Below, one piece after another: positions 8,549 to 17,023 of a stretch of DNA of 43,167 nucleotides. Below the pieces are notes generated by a model, which ran no database searches, had not been told where the DNA came from, and worked only from the letters and a program-made list of their open reading frames with translations. The stretch is from Ahrensia sp. (GTDB lineage: Bacteria > Pseudomonadota > Alphaproteobacteria > Rhizobiales > Rhizobiaceae), in assembly GCA_002698425.1 (NCBI GenBank), contig NZXU01000098.1:1-43167 (forward strand), given 5' to 3'. Position 1 is the first letter of the stretch; each line of letters begins with the position of its first letter. A program made the translations under genes and the position numbers.

Positions 8549-10410
8549 GCTGCCTCCCTCAATTTGCGCGCCAGAAAGACGCGGCGGTCATGATTGTTAT
8601 AAAGGGACTCGGCAAGCTCGTCGCGATTGCGCACGACCGCCCGCTGGTTGATCGACCCCTTGTCGGTGATCTCGCCCGCATCGAAGGACAATTCGTCGGC
8701 AAGGAAGATCGCGCGCATCACCCGCGTCGCCGAACCGGTCGACTGCTTCACGTGCCCGTCGAGCAGTTCCTCCATCTTGGCGCGCACCGTCTCGTGGGCC
8801 AAAACCTGGAGATCGTTCAGCCCGCCGGCATCGCCAATCAGCTCCCGCAGCTTCGGATAGAACGGAATCAGGATGGCGCCGAGTTCGTCGCGGTTCTCGC
8901 CGACGAGAACGACATCGCGCACATAGCCCTTGAACTCGTCGACGAGCTTGGCGCGCAGGGCGCCGACGCCGACCCAGGTTCCGGTCCTCAGCTTGAAGTT
9001 CTCGGTGATGCGGCCGTCAAAGTAGAAGCCCTTGGACGGGTCACCGGGCACGGCGAAGCGCAGCGCGTCGCCGAGCTTATAGAAACCCTCCTCGTCAAAG
9101 GCCTCCTTCGTCATTTTCTCGTTGCGCCAGTAGCCCGGCGTCACCGACGGCCCCTTGATGCGCGCTTCCAGCCTGTCGCCATGCGGCACGAGCTTCAGGG
9201 TCAGGCCCTGCGAGGGAATGCCGACATTGCCGGCGATTTCCTGCTCTTCCATGCACATCAGCGCGAACGGCGCCGTCTCGGTGGCGCCGAGACCGGTACC
9301 GAGAAAGATCCGGTGACCGGTCGTCTCGACGGCCAGTTCGTTCAGCCGGTCCCAGGTATGCTGTCCCATGGCGGCGGCCGCATACATCAGCATCTGCAAG
9401 CGCTTGAAGAAACTTTCGCGCAGGGCGTCGTCTGTCTCCATCGCGTTGACCAGCATCTCGTAGCCGGCCGGAACGTTGAAATACCAGGATGGCGAGACCT
9501 CGCGCAGATTGCGGATGGTCTCCTTCATGCCGGCCGGCGACGGCTTGCCGTGGTCAATATAGAAGGTGCCGCCATTATAGATCATCAGGTTGAAGACCTT
9601 GTTGCCCGAGGCGACATGGCTCCAGGGCGCCCAGTCGACGACCACCGGCGGCTCGCCGCCCTCGCGCATGAAGGCGTAGCAGTCGGTCACCATCTCGAGA
9701 TTCGAGCACAGCATGCGATGGGTCGTGATGACCGCCTTCGGCGATCCGGTCGTGCCGGAGGTGAACAGGAATTTGGCGACCGTATCCGGCCCGACCTTCT
9801 GGTAAGCCTCGTCGACGGCGGATGTCGGCTCGATTTCGAGGACCTCGTGGAAATCGAGACATTCGCGGCCGTCGATCGGCTCGGTCACGACCACGGCGGG
9901 AACTTCCGGACCGAAAACCATGTCGATGGCGCGCTGATAGGCCGGGCCGTCCTGCGCAAAGACCATGCCGGGCGTCAGCTGGCCCGCGATGTCGCGCAGT
10001 TTCGCGCAATCCTCGGAGATCAGGGAATATGCCGTCGAGACCGCGGAAGACGGAATGCCGACATGCTGGGCGCCGAGCGCCATCAGCGCATGTTCGATCG
10101 AGTTGTGGGACAGGATCAGAAGCGGCCGCTCGGCGGACAGTCCGTGCTGGAGCAGCATCTGCGAGATCGAGCGGACAGCCTTCAGCGTCTCGCTGAAACT
10201 GATCTTGCGCCAGCCGCCGGACGAATCGCGCTCGGCCATCCAGGGCCGGTCCGGCGCCTTTTCGGCCCAATAGACAAGCCGGTCGGTGACGCGGTCGGGA
10301 TAGTCGCGAAGCGGATCGCCTCGGCTGATGATCCATGTCCCGTCAGGACGTTGTTCGGAAACGATTTCGGGAGACCACATTTCGATCTCCCGGAGCGGTG
10401 CAGTGGACAT
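8545..10410 (-). CDS. fcs: feruloyl-CoA / hydroxycinnamoyl-CoA synthetase
   Basis: The 621-residue adenylate-forming ligase carries the P-loop TSGTTGSPK at 217-225, a GATETAPF segment and the C-terminal [11 protein letters not shown] motif. The N-terminal [27 protein letters not shown] segment and [16 protein letters not shown] at the end are characteristic of feruloyl-CoA synthases. It would activate ferulate, p-coumarate or caffeate with ATP and CoA. ATG at 10410 is chosen for its GGGGAGGA site; the upstream in-frame reading to 10491 would run through the promoter region. It is the first gene of a two-gene operon with the HSD10-like SDR and is divergent from the crotonase-marR operon, whose MarR protein probably regulates both. 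Confidence 0.9.
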   Translation of the reverse strand: MSTAPLREIEMWSPEIVSEQRPDGTWIISRGDPLRDYPDRVTDRLVYWAEKAPDRPWMAERDSSGGWRKISFSETLKAVRSISQMLLQHGLSAERPLLILSHNSIEHALMALGAQHVGIPSSAVSTAYSLISEDCAKLRDIAGQLTPGMVFAQDGPAYQRAIDMVFGPEVPAVVVTEPIDGRECLDFHEVLEIEPTSAVDEAYQKVGPDTVAKFLFTSGTTGSPKAVITTHRMLCSNLEMVTDCYAFMREGGEPPVVVDWAPWSHVASGNKVFNLMIYNGGTFYIDHGKPSPAGMKETIRNLREVSPSWYFNVPAGYEMLVNAMETDDALRESFFKRLQMLMYAAAAMGQHTWDRLNELAVETTGHRIFLGTGLGATETAPFALMCMEEQEIAGNVGIPSQGLTLKLVPHGDRLEARIKGPSVTPGYWRNEKMTKEAFDEEGFYKLGDALRFAVPGDPSKGFYFDGRITENFKLRTGTWVGVGALRAKLVDEFKGYVRDVVLVGENRDELGAILIPFYPKLRELIGDAGGLNDLQVLAHETVRAKMEELLDGHVKQSTGSATRVMRAIFLADELSFDAGEITDKGSINQRAVVRNRDELAESLYNNHDRRVFLARKLREAA

Positions 10411-10459
10411 CCCATTCCTCCCCGGATCGGTCCGTCTTCGGTTTGCCGTCGGATTGCTG

Positions 10460-10487
10460 TTGACGCAATACGCGGCGTTCGTATAAT
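10460..10487 (+). promoter_or_regulatory. sigma70-type promoter for the crotonase-marR-amidohydrolase-TRAP operon
   Basis: TTGACG (10460-10465) and a perfect TATAAT (10482-10487) are separated by 16 bp, placing transcription start near 10494, about 60 bp before the crotonase start. It is one of the best consensus-like promoters in the window. On the opposite strand TTTACT and TATACG, 17 bp apart, overlap the same region and could serve fcs, but that assignment is weak. Confidence 0.65.
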
Positions 10488-10501
10488 TCAAAACATTATC
10501 C

Positions 10502-10511
10502 TAGTAAACTA
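10502..10511. promoter_or_regulatory. candidate MarR operator just downstream of the promoter
   Basis: TAGTAAACTA is an inverted repeat (TAGT-AA-ACTA) lying about 8-17 bases after the predicted transcription start and also inside the possible fcs promoter on the other strand. MarR regulators of hydroxycinnamate genes (HcaR, FerC, CouR types) bind short AT-rich palindromes in such divergent regions and release them on binding the CoA thioester; that it applies here is inference. Confidence 0.4.
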
Positions 10512-10556
10512 TTTCAGCGGCACACAAGACCGCATATGAGGATGGCGGGAGGAAAT

Positions 10557-11351
10557 ATGGACACGGCGGCAAACGAGAGCTTCGTCACCTACGAACTGGA
10601 TGGCGACGTCGCGCTCATCGGCCTCAATCGTCCGGTCAAGCGGAACGCCATCAGCGACGTTTTCGTCGAGGCCATCGCGGACGCCGTGCAGCGTGCGGAA
10701 GGCGAAGCCAAGGCTGGCGTCATCTACGGGCATGGCGATCATTTCTGCGCCGGCCTCGATCTCGCCGAGCATGTCAAGAAGACCCCGATCGAAGGCGTCC
10801 GCGGTTCGCGGCGCTGGCATGCCGTCTTCGGCACGATCGAACATGGCGCGATCCCGTGGATATCGGCCCTGCATGGCGCCGTGGTCGGCGGCGGGCTGGA
10901 ACTGGCCTCGTCGACCCATATCCGGGTGGCCGACAAGACCGCATTCTTCGCCTTGCCCGAAGGCCAGCGCGGCATCTTCGTCGGCGGCGGCGGCTCGGTG
11001 CGCGCCGCGCGCCTGATGGGAGTCGCCCGGATGACCGACATGATGCTGACCGGCCGCGTCGCCTCCGCCGAGGAAGGCGAGCGCTGGAACCTCTGCCAGT
11101 ATGTCGTCGAGCCCGGAGAGGCCAAGGCGAAGGCATTGGAGCTGGCGAAGAACGCCGCCGGCAATGCCGAACTCTCCAACTACGCCGTGCTGCACGCGCT
11201 GCCGCGCATCCAGGACATGGCGAAGGAAGACGGGCTGTTCGTCGAATCCCTCATGGCGTCCTTCACGGCGACGAGCCCCGAGGCCGAGGAGCGGCTGCGC
11301 GCCTTCCTCGAGAAACGCGCCAAGCGACTGAACATTCCGAAAAAGGACTGA
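10557..11351 (+). CDS. enoyl-CoA hydratase / crotonase family protein (hydroxycinnamoyl-CoA hydratase candidate)
   Basis: The 264-residue crotonase has the first oxyanion-hole segment HFCAGLDL, the second HGAVVGGGLELA and FALPEGQRGIFVGGGG. The two catalytic glutamates of true hydratases both have counterparts here: the Glu of GLELA and the Glu of LPEG. It therefore should hydrate the double bond of an aryl-acryloyl-CoA. It does not show the WGIPPG-type segment I associate with feruloyl-CoA hydratase-lyase (Ech/HCHL), so retro-aldol release of vanillin is less likely than simple hydration. ATG at 10557 has GGGAGGAA directly upstream. It opens the operon with marR, the amidohydrolase and the TRAP transporter. 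Confidence 0.82.
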   Translation: MDTAANESFVTYELDGDVALIGLNRPVKRNAISDVFVEAIADAVQRAEGEAKAGVIYGHGDHFCAGLDLAEHVKKTPIEGVRGSRRWHAVFGTIEHGAIPWISALHGAVVGGGLELASSTHIRVADKTAFFALPEGQRGIFVGGGGSVRAARLMGVARMTDMMLTGRVASAEEGERWNLCQYVVEPGEAKAKALELAKNAAGNAELSNYAVLHALPRIQDMAKEDGLFVESLMASFTATSPEAEERLRAFLEKRAKRLNIPKKD

Positions 11352-11355
11352 CGTC

Positions 11356-11835
11356 GTGGATGTGGCGGTGAAAGAACCCGTAACCGAGGATACCGTCGAC
11401 CTGCGCGATCTGGTGGAGTCGGTCGGCTTTCTGGCCCGCCTCGCCCAGGTCCACACCTATGAAACCTTTTTCGAGGATCTGGGCGCGCACGGACTGCGGC
11501 CCGGCGAGTTTTCGACGCTGCTTCTGATCGGCCGCAATCCTGAGATCCGCCAGGGTCTGGTGGCGCAGATCCTTCGCATCAAGCCGGCGCACATGACCAA
11601 GCTGGTCCGCTCCTTCGAGGATCGCGGGCTTGTCGAACGGACCATTCCCGACCACGACCGCCGGTCGGTGCAATTGTCCCTTACGCCGGCGGGCCGCGAC
11701 TTCATCGAGGAACACCGTTCGGCATTCGCCCAGCATGAAATCAACCTGAGGTCGACCCTGTCCGGTTCGGAACTGCGCACGCTCAAGCAATTGCTGCGCA
11801 AATATGTCGGCTTCGATTGGGAGGAAAAATCTTGA
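11356..11835 (+). CDS. MarR family transcriptional regulator
   Basis: The 159-residue protein is a winged-helix MarR regulator: recognition-helix region QILRIKPAHMTKLVRSFE followed by the wing DRGLVERTIPDHDRRSVQL and SLTPAGRDFI. It starts with GTG at 11356, four bases after the crotonase stop, with AAAAAGGA upstream. Located between hydroxycinnamate genes and opposite fcs, it is a likely CoA-thioester-responsive repressor of both arms (HcaR/FerC-like by position). Its stop overlaps the TTG start of the next gene. Confidence 0.87.
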   Translation: MDVAVKEPVTEDTVDLRDLVESVGFLARLAQVHTYETFFEDLGAHGLRPGEFSTLLLIGRNPEIRQGLVAQILRIKPAHMTKLVRSFEDRGLVERTIPDHDRRSVQLSLTPAGRDFIEEHRSAFAQHEINLRSTLSGSELRTLKQLLRKYVGFDWEEKS

Positions 11836-12707
11836 ACTTCGACACCATCCGCGCATTCGATATTCACACCCATGCCGAGGAGCCGTGCTGCGGTCCGCGC
11901 GACGATGGCTATGACGAGTTCCAGGCCGGCATGGCCAACTATTTCAAGAATCCCGCCGGCGCCAAGGGCATGCTGCCGACCGTTCAGGAAACGGCGGTCT
12001 ATTACCGCGAGCGCAATATCGGCTGCGTGATCTTTCCCGTCGACGGCGAACGCGAGACCGGCTTCCGCCGGTATTCGAACGAGGAAGTGGCGCAGATCGC
12101 GGCGGAAAACTCCGATATCATGATCCCCTTCGCCTCGATCGATCCGGCGAAGGGCAAGGCCGGCGCCCGCGAGGCGCGCCGGCTCGTGCGCGAATTCGGC
12201 GTGCGCGGCTTCAAGTTCCACCCGACCATGCAGGGCTTCTACCCCAACGAGCGCTGGGCCTACCCGCTTTACGAGGCGATCGCCGAGGAAGGCGCGATCA
12301 TGCTCTTCCACACCGGACAGACCGGTGTCGGTTCCGGCATGCATGGCGGCATGGGCATGCGGCTTAAATACTCGAACCCGATCCATATCGACGATGTCGC
12401 GGTCGACTTCCCCGACACGCCGATCATTCTGGCCCATCCGTCCTTCCCCTGGACAGAGGAAGGCCTCGCCGTCGCGCAGCACAAGCCGAATGTCTATATC
12501 GACATGTCGGGCTGGTCTCCGAAATATTTTCCGAAGATTTTCGTGCATTACGCGAATACGATTTTGAAGAAGAAGATGCTGTTCGGCTCTGATTGGCCGG
12601 CGATCACGCCGGACCGCTGGCTGAGCGACTTCGAAGAGCTTGAGATCAGGGATGAGGTGCGTCCTCTGATCTTGAAGGAGAATGCGAGACGATTGCTCGC
12701 AGCCTGA
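11832..12707 (+). CDS. amidohydrolase-2 family metal-dependent hydrolase/decarboxylase
   Basis: The 291-residue TIM-barrel protein has the metal motif FDIHTH (H12, H14), a KFHPTMQGFYPN strand, HTGQTG, ILAHPSFPW and FGSDWP near the end, the full set for the amidohydrolase-2 family (ACMSD, resorcylate and 5-carboxyvanillate decarboxylases, LigI/LigJ). The start is TTG at 11832 (TTGA overlap with the marR stop) with a strong GGGAGGAAAA site; a TTG at 11817 lies inside that ribosome binding site. Embedded in the CoA-dependent hydroxycinnamate operon, which has no thiolase or aldehyde dehydrogenase, it is a candidate for hydrolytic cleavage of the aryl beta-ketoacyl-CoA. That role is inference; a ring decarboxylase is the alternative. 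Confidence 0.82.
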   Translation: MNFDTIRAFDIHTHAEEPCCGPRDDGYDEFQAGMANYFKNPAGAKGMLPTVQETAVYYRERNIGCVIFPVDGERETGFRRYSNEEVAQIAAENSDIMIPFASIDPAKGKAGAREARRLVREFGVRGFKFHPTMQGFYPNERWAYPLYEAIAEEGAIMLFHTGQTGVGSGMHGGMGMRLKYSNPIHIDDVAVDFPDTPIILAHPSFPWTEEGLAVAQHKPNVYIDMSGWSPKYFPKIFVHYANTILKKKMLFGSDWPAITPDRWLSDFEELEIRDEVRPLILKENARRLLAA

Positions 12708-12733
12708 ATCCTTTTTCGCACCATGGGAGGTAA

Positions 12734-13861
12734 ATGATGAAGAAGCTTCTTACCGCATTCCTGGCGGCTTCCGCGCTGACGCTCGGCGCCGCCAACATCG
12801 CCGACGCACGCGAACTGCGTGTCGCTCCGGCAGCGCCGCCGCCGCATCCGGCGAACGGCGTCATGTACACCAATTTCATGAAATATCTGCCCGAGGAATC
12901 CGACGGTCGCCTGACCGCCACGATGCTCGGGCCTGAAGTCGTCAATCTGGGGCAGATGAAGGATGCGCTGCAGTCGCAGATCGCCGAAGTCGGCAACCTT
13001 CTGCCGCTCTATTTCCCGGCCGACCTGCCGATGATGTCGGTGACGGGCCAGCTTTCGCTGACCGGCACCAACTCGCAGGCCATGGGGTCCGCCCTGACCG
13101 AGTTCGTCGTCAACTGCGCACCCTGTCAGCAGGAAATGAAGGATCTCGGCTTTGTCTTTCTGGGCTCCGGTGCATCCGACGTCTATGAGTTCCTGACGAC
13201 GAAGCCGATCCGCAATGCCGAGGACATGAAGGGCATGCGCCTTCGCTCCGGCGGTGCGCCATGGGCGCGTTTCGCCGAGCATTTCGGCGCGACGCCGGTG
13301 CAGATGTCGGTCTTCGACCAGTTCGAGGCGATCAATTCCGGCACCATCGACGGCACCATGGCCTCGATCGCCGACATGCTCTCCTTCCGCCTCGTCGAAG
13401 TCGTGAAGCACGTGACTTACGCGCCGCTCGGACTTTATTTCTCGACGTCGAACTTCACCGTTTCCAAGGCGACCTGGGACGAGCTTTCGGCTGAAGACCG
13501 CGCCGCCATGGCGCGCGCAGCGAACCGGGCGAATGCTGACTTCACCAACCGCTGGGGTTCCGAGATGCCGAAGGAAGCCGAGGCTGCTTCCGAGAAGGCC
13601 GGCGTAGAGTTCATCCAGGCCGACCCGGAATTCGTCGAACAGATCAAGCAGTTCATCCAGGACGACATCACGACCGCCGGCACCTATTCGCAGGAACAGT
13701 TCGGCATCGAGGATGCGCCGGCGCAGATCCAGACATTCCTGGGCCTGGTCGAAAAATGGACCGCCATTGCCGAAGAGCTGGACAATGATCCGCAGGCGAT
13801 CGCCGAGCGCGTTCAGGAAGAAGTCTGGTCCAAGGTCGATTACGCCACCTACGGCGGATAA
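12734..13861 (+). CDS. TRAP transporter substrate-binding protein (DctP type)
   Basis: The 375-residue periplasmic binding protein begins with a Sec signal peptide (MMKKLLTAFLAASALTLG, cleavage near ADA-RE). The DctP fold is recognisable from the TTKPIRNAEDMKGMRLRSGG segment, which holds the ligand-contacting arginine, and VFDQFEAINSGTIDGT. GGGAGG lies 3 bases before the first ATG and 6 before the second (12737), so the second Met may be the real start. It sits 26 bp after the amidohydrolase and precedes dctQ and dctM, so the ligand is probably an aromatic acid feeding this pathway. A hairpin with T-run follows, likely giving more binding protein than membrane subunits. Confidence 0.9.
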   Translation: MMKKLLTAFLAASALTLGAANIADARELRVAPAAPPPHPANGVMYTNFMKYLPEESDGRLTATMLGPEVVNLGQMKDALQSQIAEVGNLLPLYFPADLPMMSVTGQLSLTGTNSQAMGSALTEFVVNCAPCQQEMKDLGFVFLGSGASDVYEFLTTKPIRNAEDMKGMRLRSGGAPWARFAEHFGATPVQMSVFDQFEAINSGTIDGTMASIADMLSFRLVEVVKHVTYAPLGLYFSTSNFTVSKATWDELSAEDRAAMARAANRANADFTNRWGSEMPKEAEAASEKAGVEFIQADPEFVEQIKQFIQDDITTAGTYSQEQFGIEDAPAQIQTFLGLVEKWTAIAEELDNDPQAIAERVQEEVWSKVDYATYGG

Positions 13862-13870
13862 TCCGATACC

Positions 13871-13904
13871 GGTCCGGGGGCTTTACTGTCCCCGGACCAT
13901 TTTT
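13871..13904 (+). terminator. hairpin with T-run between dctP and dctQ (partial terminator)
   Basis: GGTCCGGGG (13871-13879) and CCCCGGACC (13890-13898) form a perfect 9-bp stem with a 10-base loop, followed by ATTTTT. This is a textbook intrinsic terminator inside an operon, so it probably acts as an attenuator and 3'-end stabiliser that keeps the binding protein in excess. Confidence 0.75.
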
Positions 13905-13933
13905 CGGTCCGAACGTTCATCCGAGGATAAACC

Positions 13934-14434
13934 ATGCGCATGCTCTCCCGTGTGCAAAACGGTCTGCTTGCCCTGCTCGCAACGATCGGGGCGGTCGCCA
14001 TCATCACGTTGATGATCCACGTCGTCATCGACGTCGCGTTGCGAAACACGACCAACACGCCGGTCCCCGCGACCTATGAGATCGTCACGCACTACTACAT
14101 GATCGCCCTGGCCTTCATCCCGCTGGCCTGGGTCGAGCGCGGCGGCGGCATGGTTCAGGTCGAGGTTATCGAACCTTTCCTGAATGAACATACCCGCCAC
14201 TGGTCGGACCGGCTGGTCGCGCTGATCTCCACCGTGATCTATGGCGCCCTGTCATGGGTGACCCTGCTTACCGCAATGAAGAACTTCAAGACGGGCGCGT
14301 TCGTGATGGCGCAGAACATCGCGGTGCCGACATGGCCGGCCTATTTCCTGCTTCCGCTCGGCTTCGCGCTGGCCGCGCTGATAACCTTCCTGCGGATATT
14401 CGAGCCGCGGAAAAAGAAAGTGGAGGCCGAATAA
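13934..14434 (+). CDS. TRAP transporter small membrane subunit (DctQ type)
   Basis: The 166-residue protein has four hydrophobic segments (about residues 10-35, 50-70, 90-115 and 130-155) as in DctQ subunits, with the family-typical RNTTNTPVPATYEI stretch after the first. It supports the large permease and binding protein in sodium-driven uptake. The start at 13934 follows GAGGATAAACC. Its TAA stop shares an A with the ATG of dctM (TAATG). Confidence 0.88.
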   Translation: MRMLSRVQNGLLALLATIGAVAIITLMIHVVIDVALRNTTNTPVPATYEIVTHYYMIALAFIPLAWVERGGGMVQVEVIEPFLNEHTRHWSDRLVALISTVIYGALSWVTLLTAMKNFKTGAFVMAQNIAVPTWPAYFLLPLGFALAALITFLRIFEPRKKKVEAE

Positions 14435-15738
14435 TGAGCGTCGCAACCGGATTTATCGGCGTTCTCATCCTTTTCATCCTGCTGGCCCTGCGGGTTCCCG
14501 TCGCGCTGGCGCTGATTGCCGTTCCCGTCGGCGGCATCGCCTGGCTGCTGGGCTGGACGCCGGCCATTGGGCTCCTCTCATCGACGCCGTTTTCCTTCGT
14601 CGCCAACTGGACGCTCTCCGCCGTGCCGATGTTCCTGCTGATGGGCTTCATTGCCTTTCACACCGGCATGACCGGCGGGCTCTTCGACGCGGCAAAGGCG
14701 GTCCTGCGCCGCATTCCCGGAGCGCTCGCCATTTCCTCCATCTTCGCCTGCTCCGGCTTTGCCGCCGTTTGCGGTTCGTCGCTGGCGACCGCTGCGGCCA
14801 TGGGCCGGATCGCCATTCCCGAAATGGTGAAGTCCGGTTATTCGCCGAGCTTCGCCACCGGATCGATTGCGGCGGGCGGCACGATTGGCGCATTGATTCC
14901 GCCTTCGATCCTGATGATCGTCTATGGCGTTTTCGCCGAGACCTCGGTCATCAAGGTCTTTGTCGGCGGCGTCACCATCGGCATCCTCACCGCGCTCGCC
15001 TATTCGATCGTCGTGCTGCTGACCTGCTGGCTGCGCCCGGATATCGCCCCGCCTCGCCCGCTCGATGCCGGCGATATCGACACGAAGAAAGCCGTCCTCG
15101 AAATCTGGCCGGTCCTGCTGCTGATGGCGATCGTCTTCGGCGGCCTGTTTTCCGGCGTCTTCACCGCGACCGAAGCGGGCGCGGTCGGCGCGCTCGGGTC
15201 GATCCTGATCGCACTCGCGACGCGACGCCTGACATGGCCGGCCTTCAAGACCTCGATGATCGAAACGCTGATGACCTCGTCGTCGCTCTTCATCATCGGT
15301 GTCGGCGCATCGATGTTCACCCGCTTCCTCGGCCTGACCGGCCTGACCGGCTTCATCTCCGGCGTCGTGAGCGGCGCCGAGCTCGGTTATGTCGAACTGA
15401 TGATCATCGTCGTGGTGCTTTACCTGATCCTCGGCATGTTCATGGAGCCGTTCGGCGCCATGCTGGTCACCCTGCCGGTGCTGCTGCCGATCTTCAGGGC
15501 CGAAAACATCGATCTGATCTGGTTCGGCGTGTTTTGCGTGAAGCTTCTGGAAATCGGCATGATCACGCCGCCGGTCGGCCTCAACGTTTTCGTCATACGA
15601 AACGTGGCGAGCGAATACGCAACGGTCGTGCAGATCTTCAAGGGCGTCATACCCTTCCTGCTGGCCGACCTCGTGGTTGTCGCGATCGCGATCGCCTTCC
15701 CGGGACTGGTGCTCTTCCTGCCGTCCCTGCTTCAATGA
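14434..15738 (+). CDS. TRAP transporter large permease subunit (DctM type)
   Basis: The 434-residue protein is almost wholly hydrophobic with about twelve membrane segments. Family landmarks include ACSGFAAVCGSSLATAAAMG, GGTIGALIPPSILMIVYG, FTATEAGAVGALG and GMITPPVGLNVFVI, the repeated helical-hairpin motifs of DctM. It is the sodium-coupled transport subunit. The start at 14434 overlaps the dctQ stop by one base, after GGAGG. It closes the operon begun at 10557, ending 12 bp before the bidirectional terminator. Confidence 0.92.
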   Translation: MSVATGFIGVLILFILLALRVPVALALIAVPVGGIAWLLGWTPAIGLLSSTPFSFVANWTLSAVPMFLLMGFIAFHTGMTGGLFDAAKAVLRRIPGALAISSIFACSGFAAVCGSSLATAAAMGRIAIPEMVKSGYSPSFATGSIAAGGTIGALIPPSILMIVYGVFAETSVIKVFVGGVTIGILTALAYSIVVLLTCWLRPDIAPPRPLDAGDIDTKKAVLEIWPVLLLMAIVFGGLFSGVFTATEAGAVGALGSILIALATRRLTWPAFKTSMIETLMTSSSLFIIGVGASMFTRFLGLTGLTGFISGVVSGAELGYVELMIIVVVLYLILGMFMEPFGAMLVTLPVLLPIFRAENIDLIWFGVFCVKLLEIGMITPPVGLNVFVIRNVASEYATVVQIFKGVIPFLLADLVVVAIAIAFPGLVLFLPSLLQ

Positions 15739-15742
15739 CGAA

Positions 15743-15787
15743 ATAAAACGGGCCCGGGCGCTGCGCCGCAGCGTCCGGGCCTCCTTT
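15743..15787. terminator. bidirectional intrinsic terminator between dctM and pobA
   Basis: A 13-bp stem (GGCCCGGGCGCTG at 15751-15763 with CAGCGTCCGGGCC at 15769-15781, one G-T pair) has TCCTTTT on its right for the plus-strand operon and, read on the minus strand, CGTTTTATTT for pobA. It therefore can end transcription from both sides. Confidence 0.85.
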
Positions 15788-15802
15788 TACCCTCATCCGA
15801 AA

Positions 15803-16975
15803 TCAGAACGGCAGGCCGACATAGTTCTCGGCAAGCGATCCGAGCGCCTTTTCCGACGAGAACAGATATTCGAGATCAGTCTGCTGCAGTTTCTGATCGT
15901 AAGGAATATTGTCCGGGAAGGTGTGCAGCAACGTCGTCATCCACCAGGAGAAGCGCTGCGCCTTCCAAACGCGAGCGAGCGCCTTGGCCGAATAGTTCTC
16001 CAGCCCGCTGTCGTCGCCATCCTTATAGTGCGCGACCATGGCGTGGTAGAGATAATAGATGTCCGAGGCTGCGCTGTTCAGCCCGCGCGCGCCGGTCGGC
16101 GGCACGATATGGGCGGCGTCGCCGGCCAGGAACAGATTGCCGTAGCGCATGGGCTCGGCCACGAAGGAACGCAGCGGCGCAATCGACTTCTCGATCGACG
16201 GTCCGGTTTCCATCCGGTCGGCCACCTCCTGCGGCAGGCGACGCTTCAGCTCAGCCCAGAAATCGTCGTCAGACCAGTCCTCGACCGAATCCGTCAGCGG
16301 CACCTGGATATAATAGCGGCTGAGCACCTGCGACCGCAGCGAGCACAGCGCAAAGCCGCGCTCGTGCTTGGCGTAGATCAGTTCGGGAGATACCGGCTTG
16401 GTGCGCGAGAGGACGCCGAGCCAGCCGAAGGGATAGACCTTTTCATATTCGGTCAGCACGTCACGCGGGATCGACTTGCGGCTGACGCCGTGAAAGCCGT
16501 CGGCACCGATGACGAAATCACAATCGATGCGGATAATCTCGTCGCCGTTGCGATAGGTGACATAGGGCGCATCGGAGGTCAGATCGTGCGGCTTCACGTC
16601 TTCCGCGTTGTGGATGACCGCACCGTTCATCCTGTCGCGCGCTTCGTAGAGATCGCGCGTCAGTTCCGTCTGGCCGTAAACGACGACGGAAGAGCCGCCG
16701 CTATATTTCTCCAAGTCGACACGGTCGAGCACCCCGTCATGGGAAATAAAGAAGCCTTCATGGATCTCGCCTTCGGAATCCATGCGCTCGCCGCATTGCG
16801 CCTCCCGCATCAATTCCGCGAAGCCATGCTCCAGCACGCCGGCGCGAATCCGGCTGAGAACATATTCACGGCTATGTTTCTCGAGGACGATCGTGTCGAT
16901 GCCCTTGAGGTGAAGAAGCTGCGACAGCATCAATCCCGAGGGACCACCGCCGATAATGCAGACCTGTGTTTTCAT
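15803..16975 (-). CDS. pobA: 4-hydroxybenzoate 3-monooxygenase
   Basis: The 390-residue flavoprotein converts 4-hydroxybenzoate, O2 and NADPH to protocatechuate. GGGPSG (9-14) binds FAD, RAGVLE contains R44, and GDAAHIVPPTGARGLN holds D286 and P293. The active-site residues known from the Pseudomonas enzyme are found at the same numbers: Y201, S212, R214, Y222, P293 and Y385. Substrate specificity for 4-hydroxybenzoate is thus very well supported. The gene is divergent from an AraC regulator and tail to tail with the hydroxycinnamate/TRAP operon, whose p-coumarate branch would deliver its substrate. The start at 16975 is preceded by AAAGGAGGAAACGCC. Confidence 0.97.
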   Translation of the reverse strand: MKTQVCIIGGGPSGLMLSQLLHLKGIDTIVLEKHSREYVLSRIRAGVLEHGFAELMREAQCGERMDSEGEIHEGFFISHDGVLDRVDLEKYSGGSSVVVYGQTELTRDLYEARDRMNGAVIHNAEDVKPHDLTSDAPYVTYRNGDEIIRIDCDFVIGADGFHGVSRKSIPRDVLTEYEKVYPFGWLGVLSRTKPVSPELIYAKHERGFALCSLRSQVLSRYYIQVPLTDSVEDWSDDDFWAELKRRLPQEVADRMETGPSIEKSIAPLRSFVAEPMRYGNLFLAGDAAHIVPPTGARGLNSAASDIYYLYHAMVAHYKDGDDSGLENYSAKALARVWKAQRFSWWMTTLLHTFPDNIPYDQKLQQTDLEYLFSSEKALGSLAENYVGLPF

Positions 16976-17003
16976 GGCGTTTCCTCCTTTTGGACGAAAC
17001 TAG

Positions 17004-17019
17004 CCGATTTGACGATCGG
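17004..17019. promoter_or_regulatory. inverted repeat in the pobA/pobR intergenic region
   Basis: CCGAT-TTGACG-ATCGG is a 5-bp inverted repeat with a 6-bp centre, placed in the 48-bp gap between the divergent pobA and AraC-type genes. It is a candidate regulator binding site, since AraC-type PobR proteins bind the pobA promoter region. No clean -10 could be matched to the TTGACG core. Confidence 0.35.
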
Positions 17020-17023
17020 TTAA

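Noticed and set aside
5087..8593. Plus-strand open frame of over 1100 codons
   Set aside because: Antisense to IorA-like, IlvD/Edd and SDR genes, all of which have clear motifs; composition is that of a shadow frame.
8422..10539. Plus-strand open frame of about 700 codons
   Set aside because: Antisense to fcs; no recognisable domain and typical shadow composition.
10557..11351. Feruloyl-CoA hydratase-lyase (Ech/HCHL) as identity of the crotonase
   Set aside because: Both hydratase glutamates are present, the hydratase-lyase-type segment is not seen, and a dedicated 3-hydroxyacyl-CoA dehydrogenase is in the cluster, so a beta-oxidative route fits better; not fully excluded.
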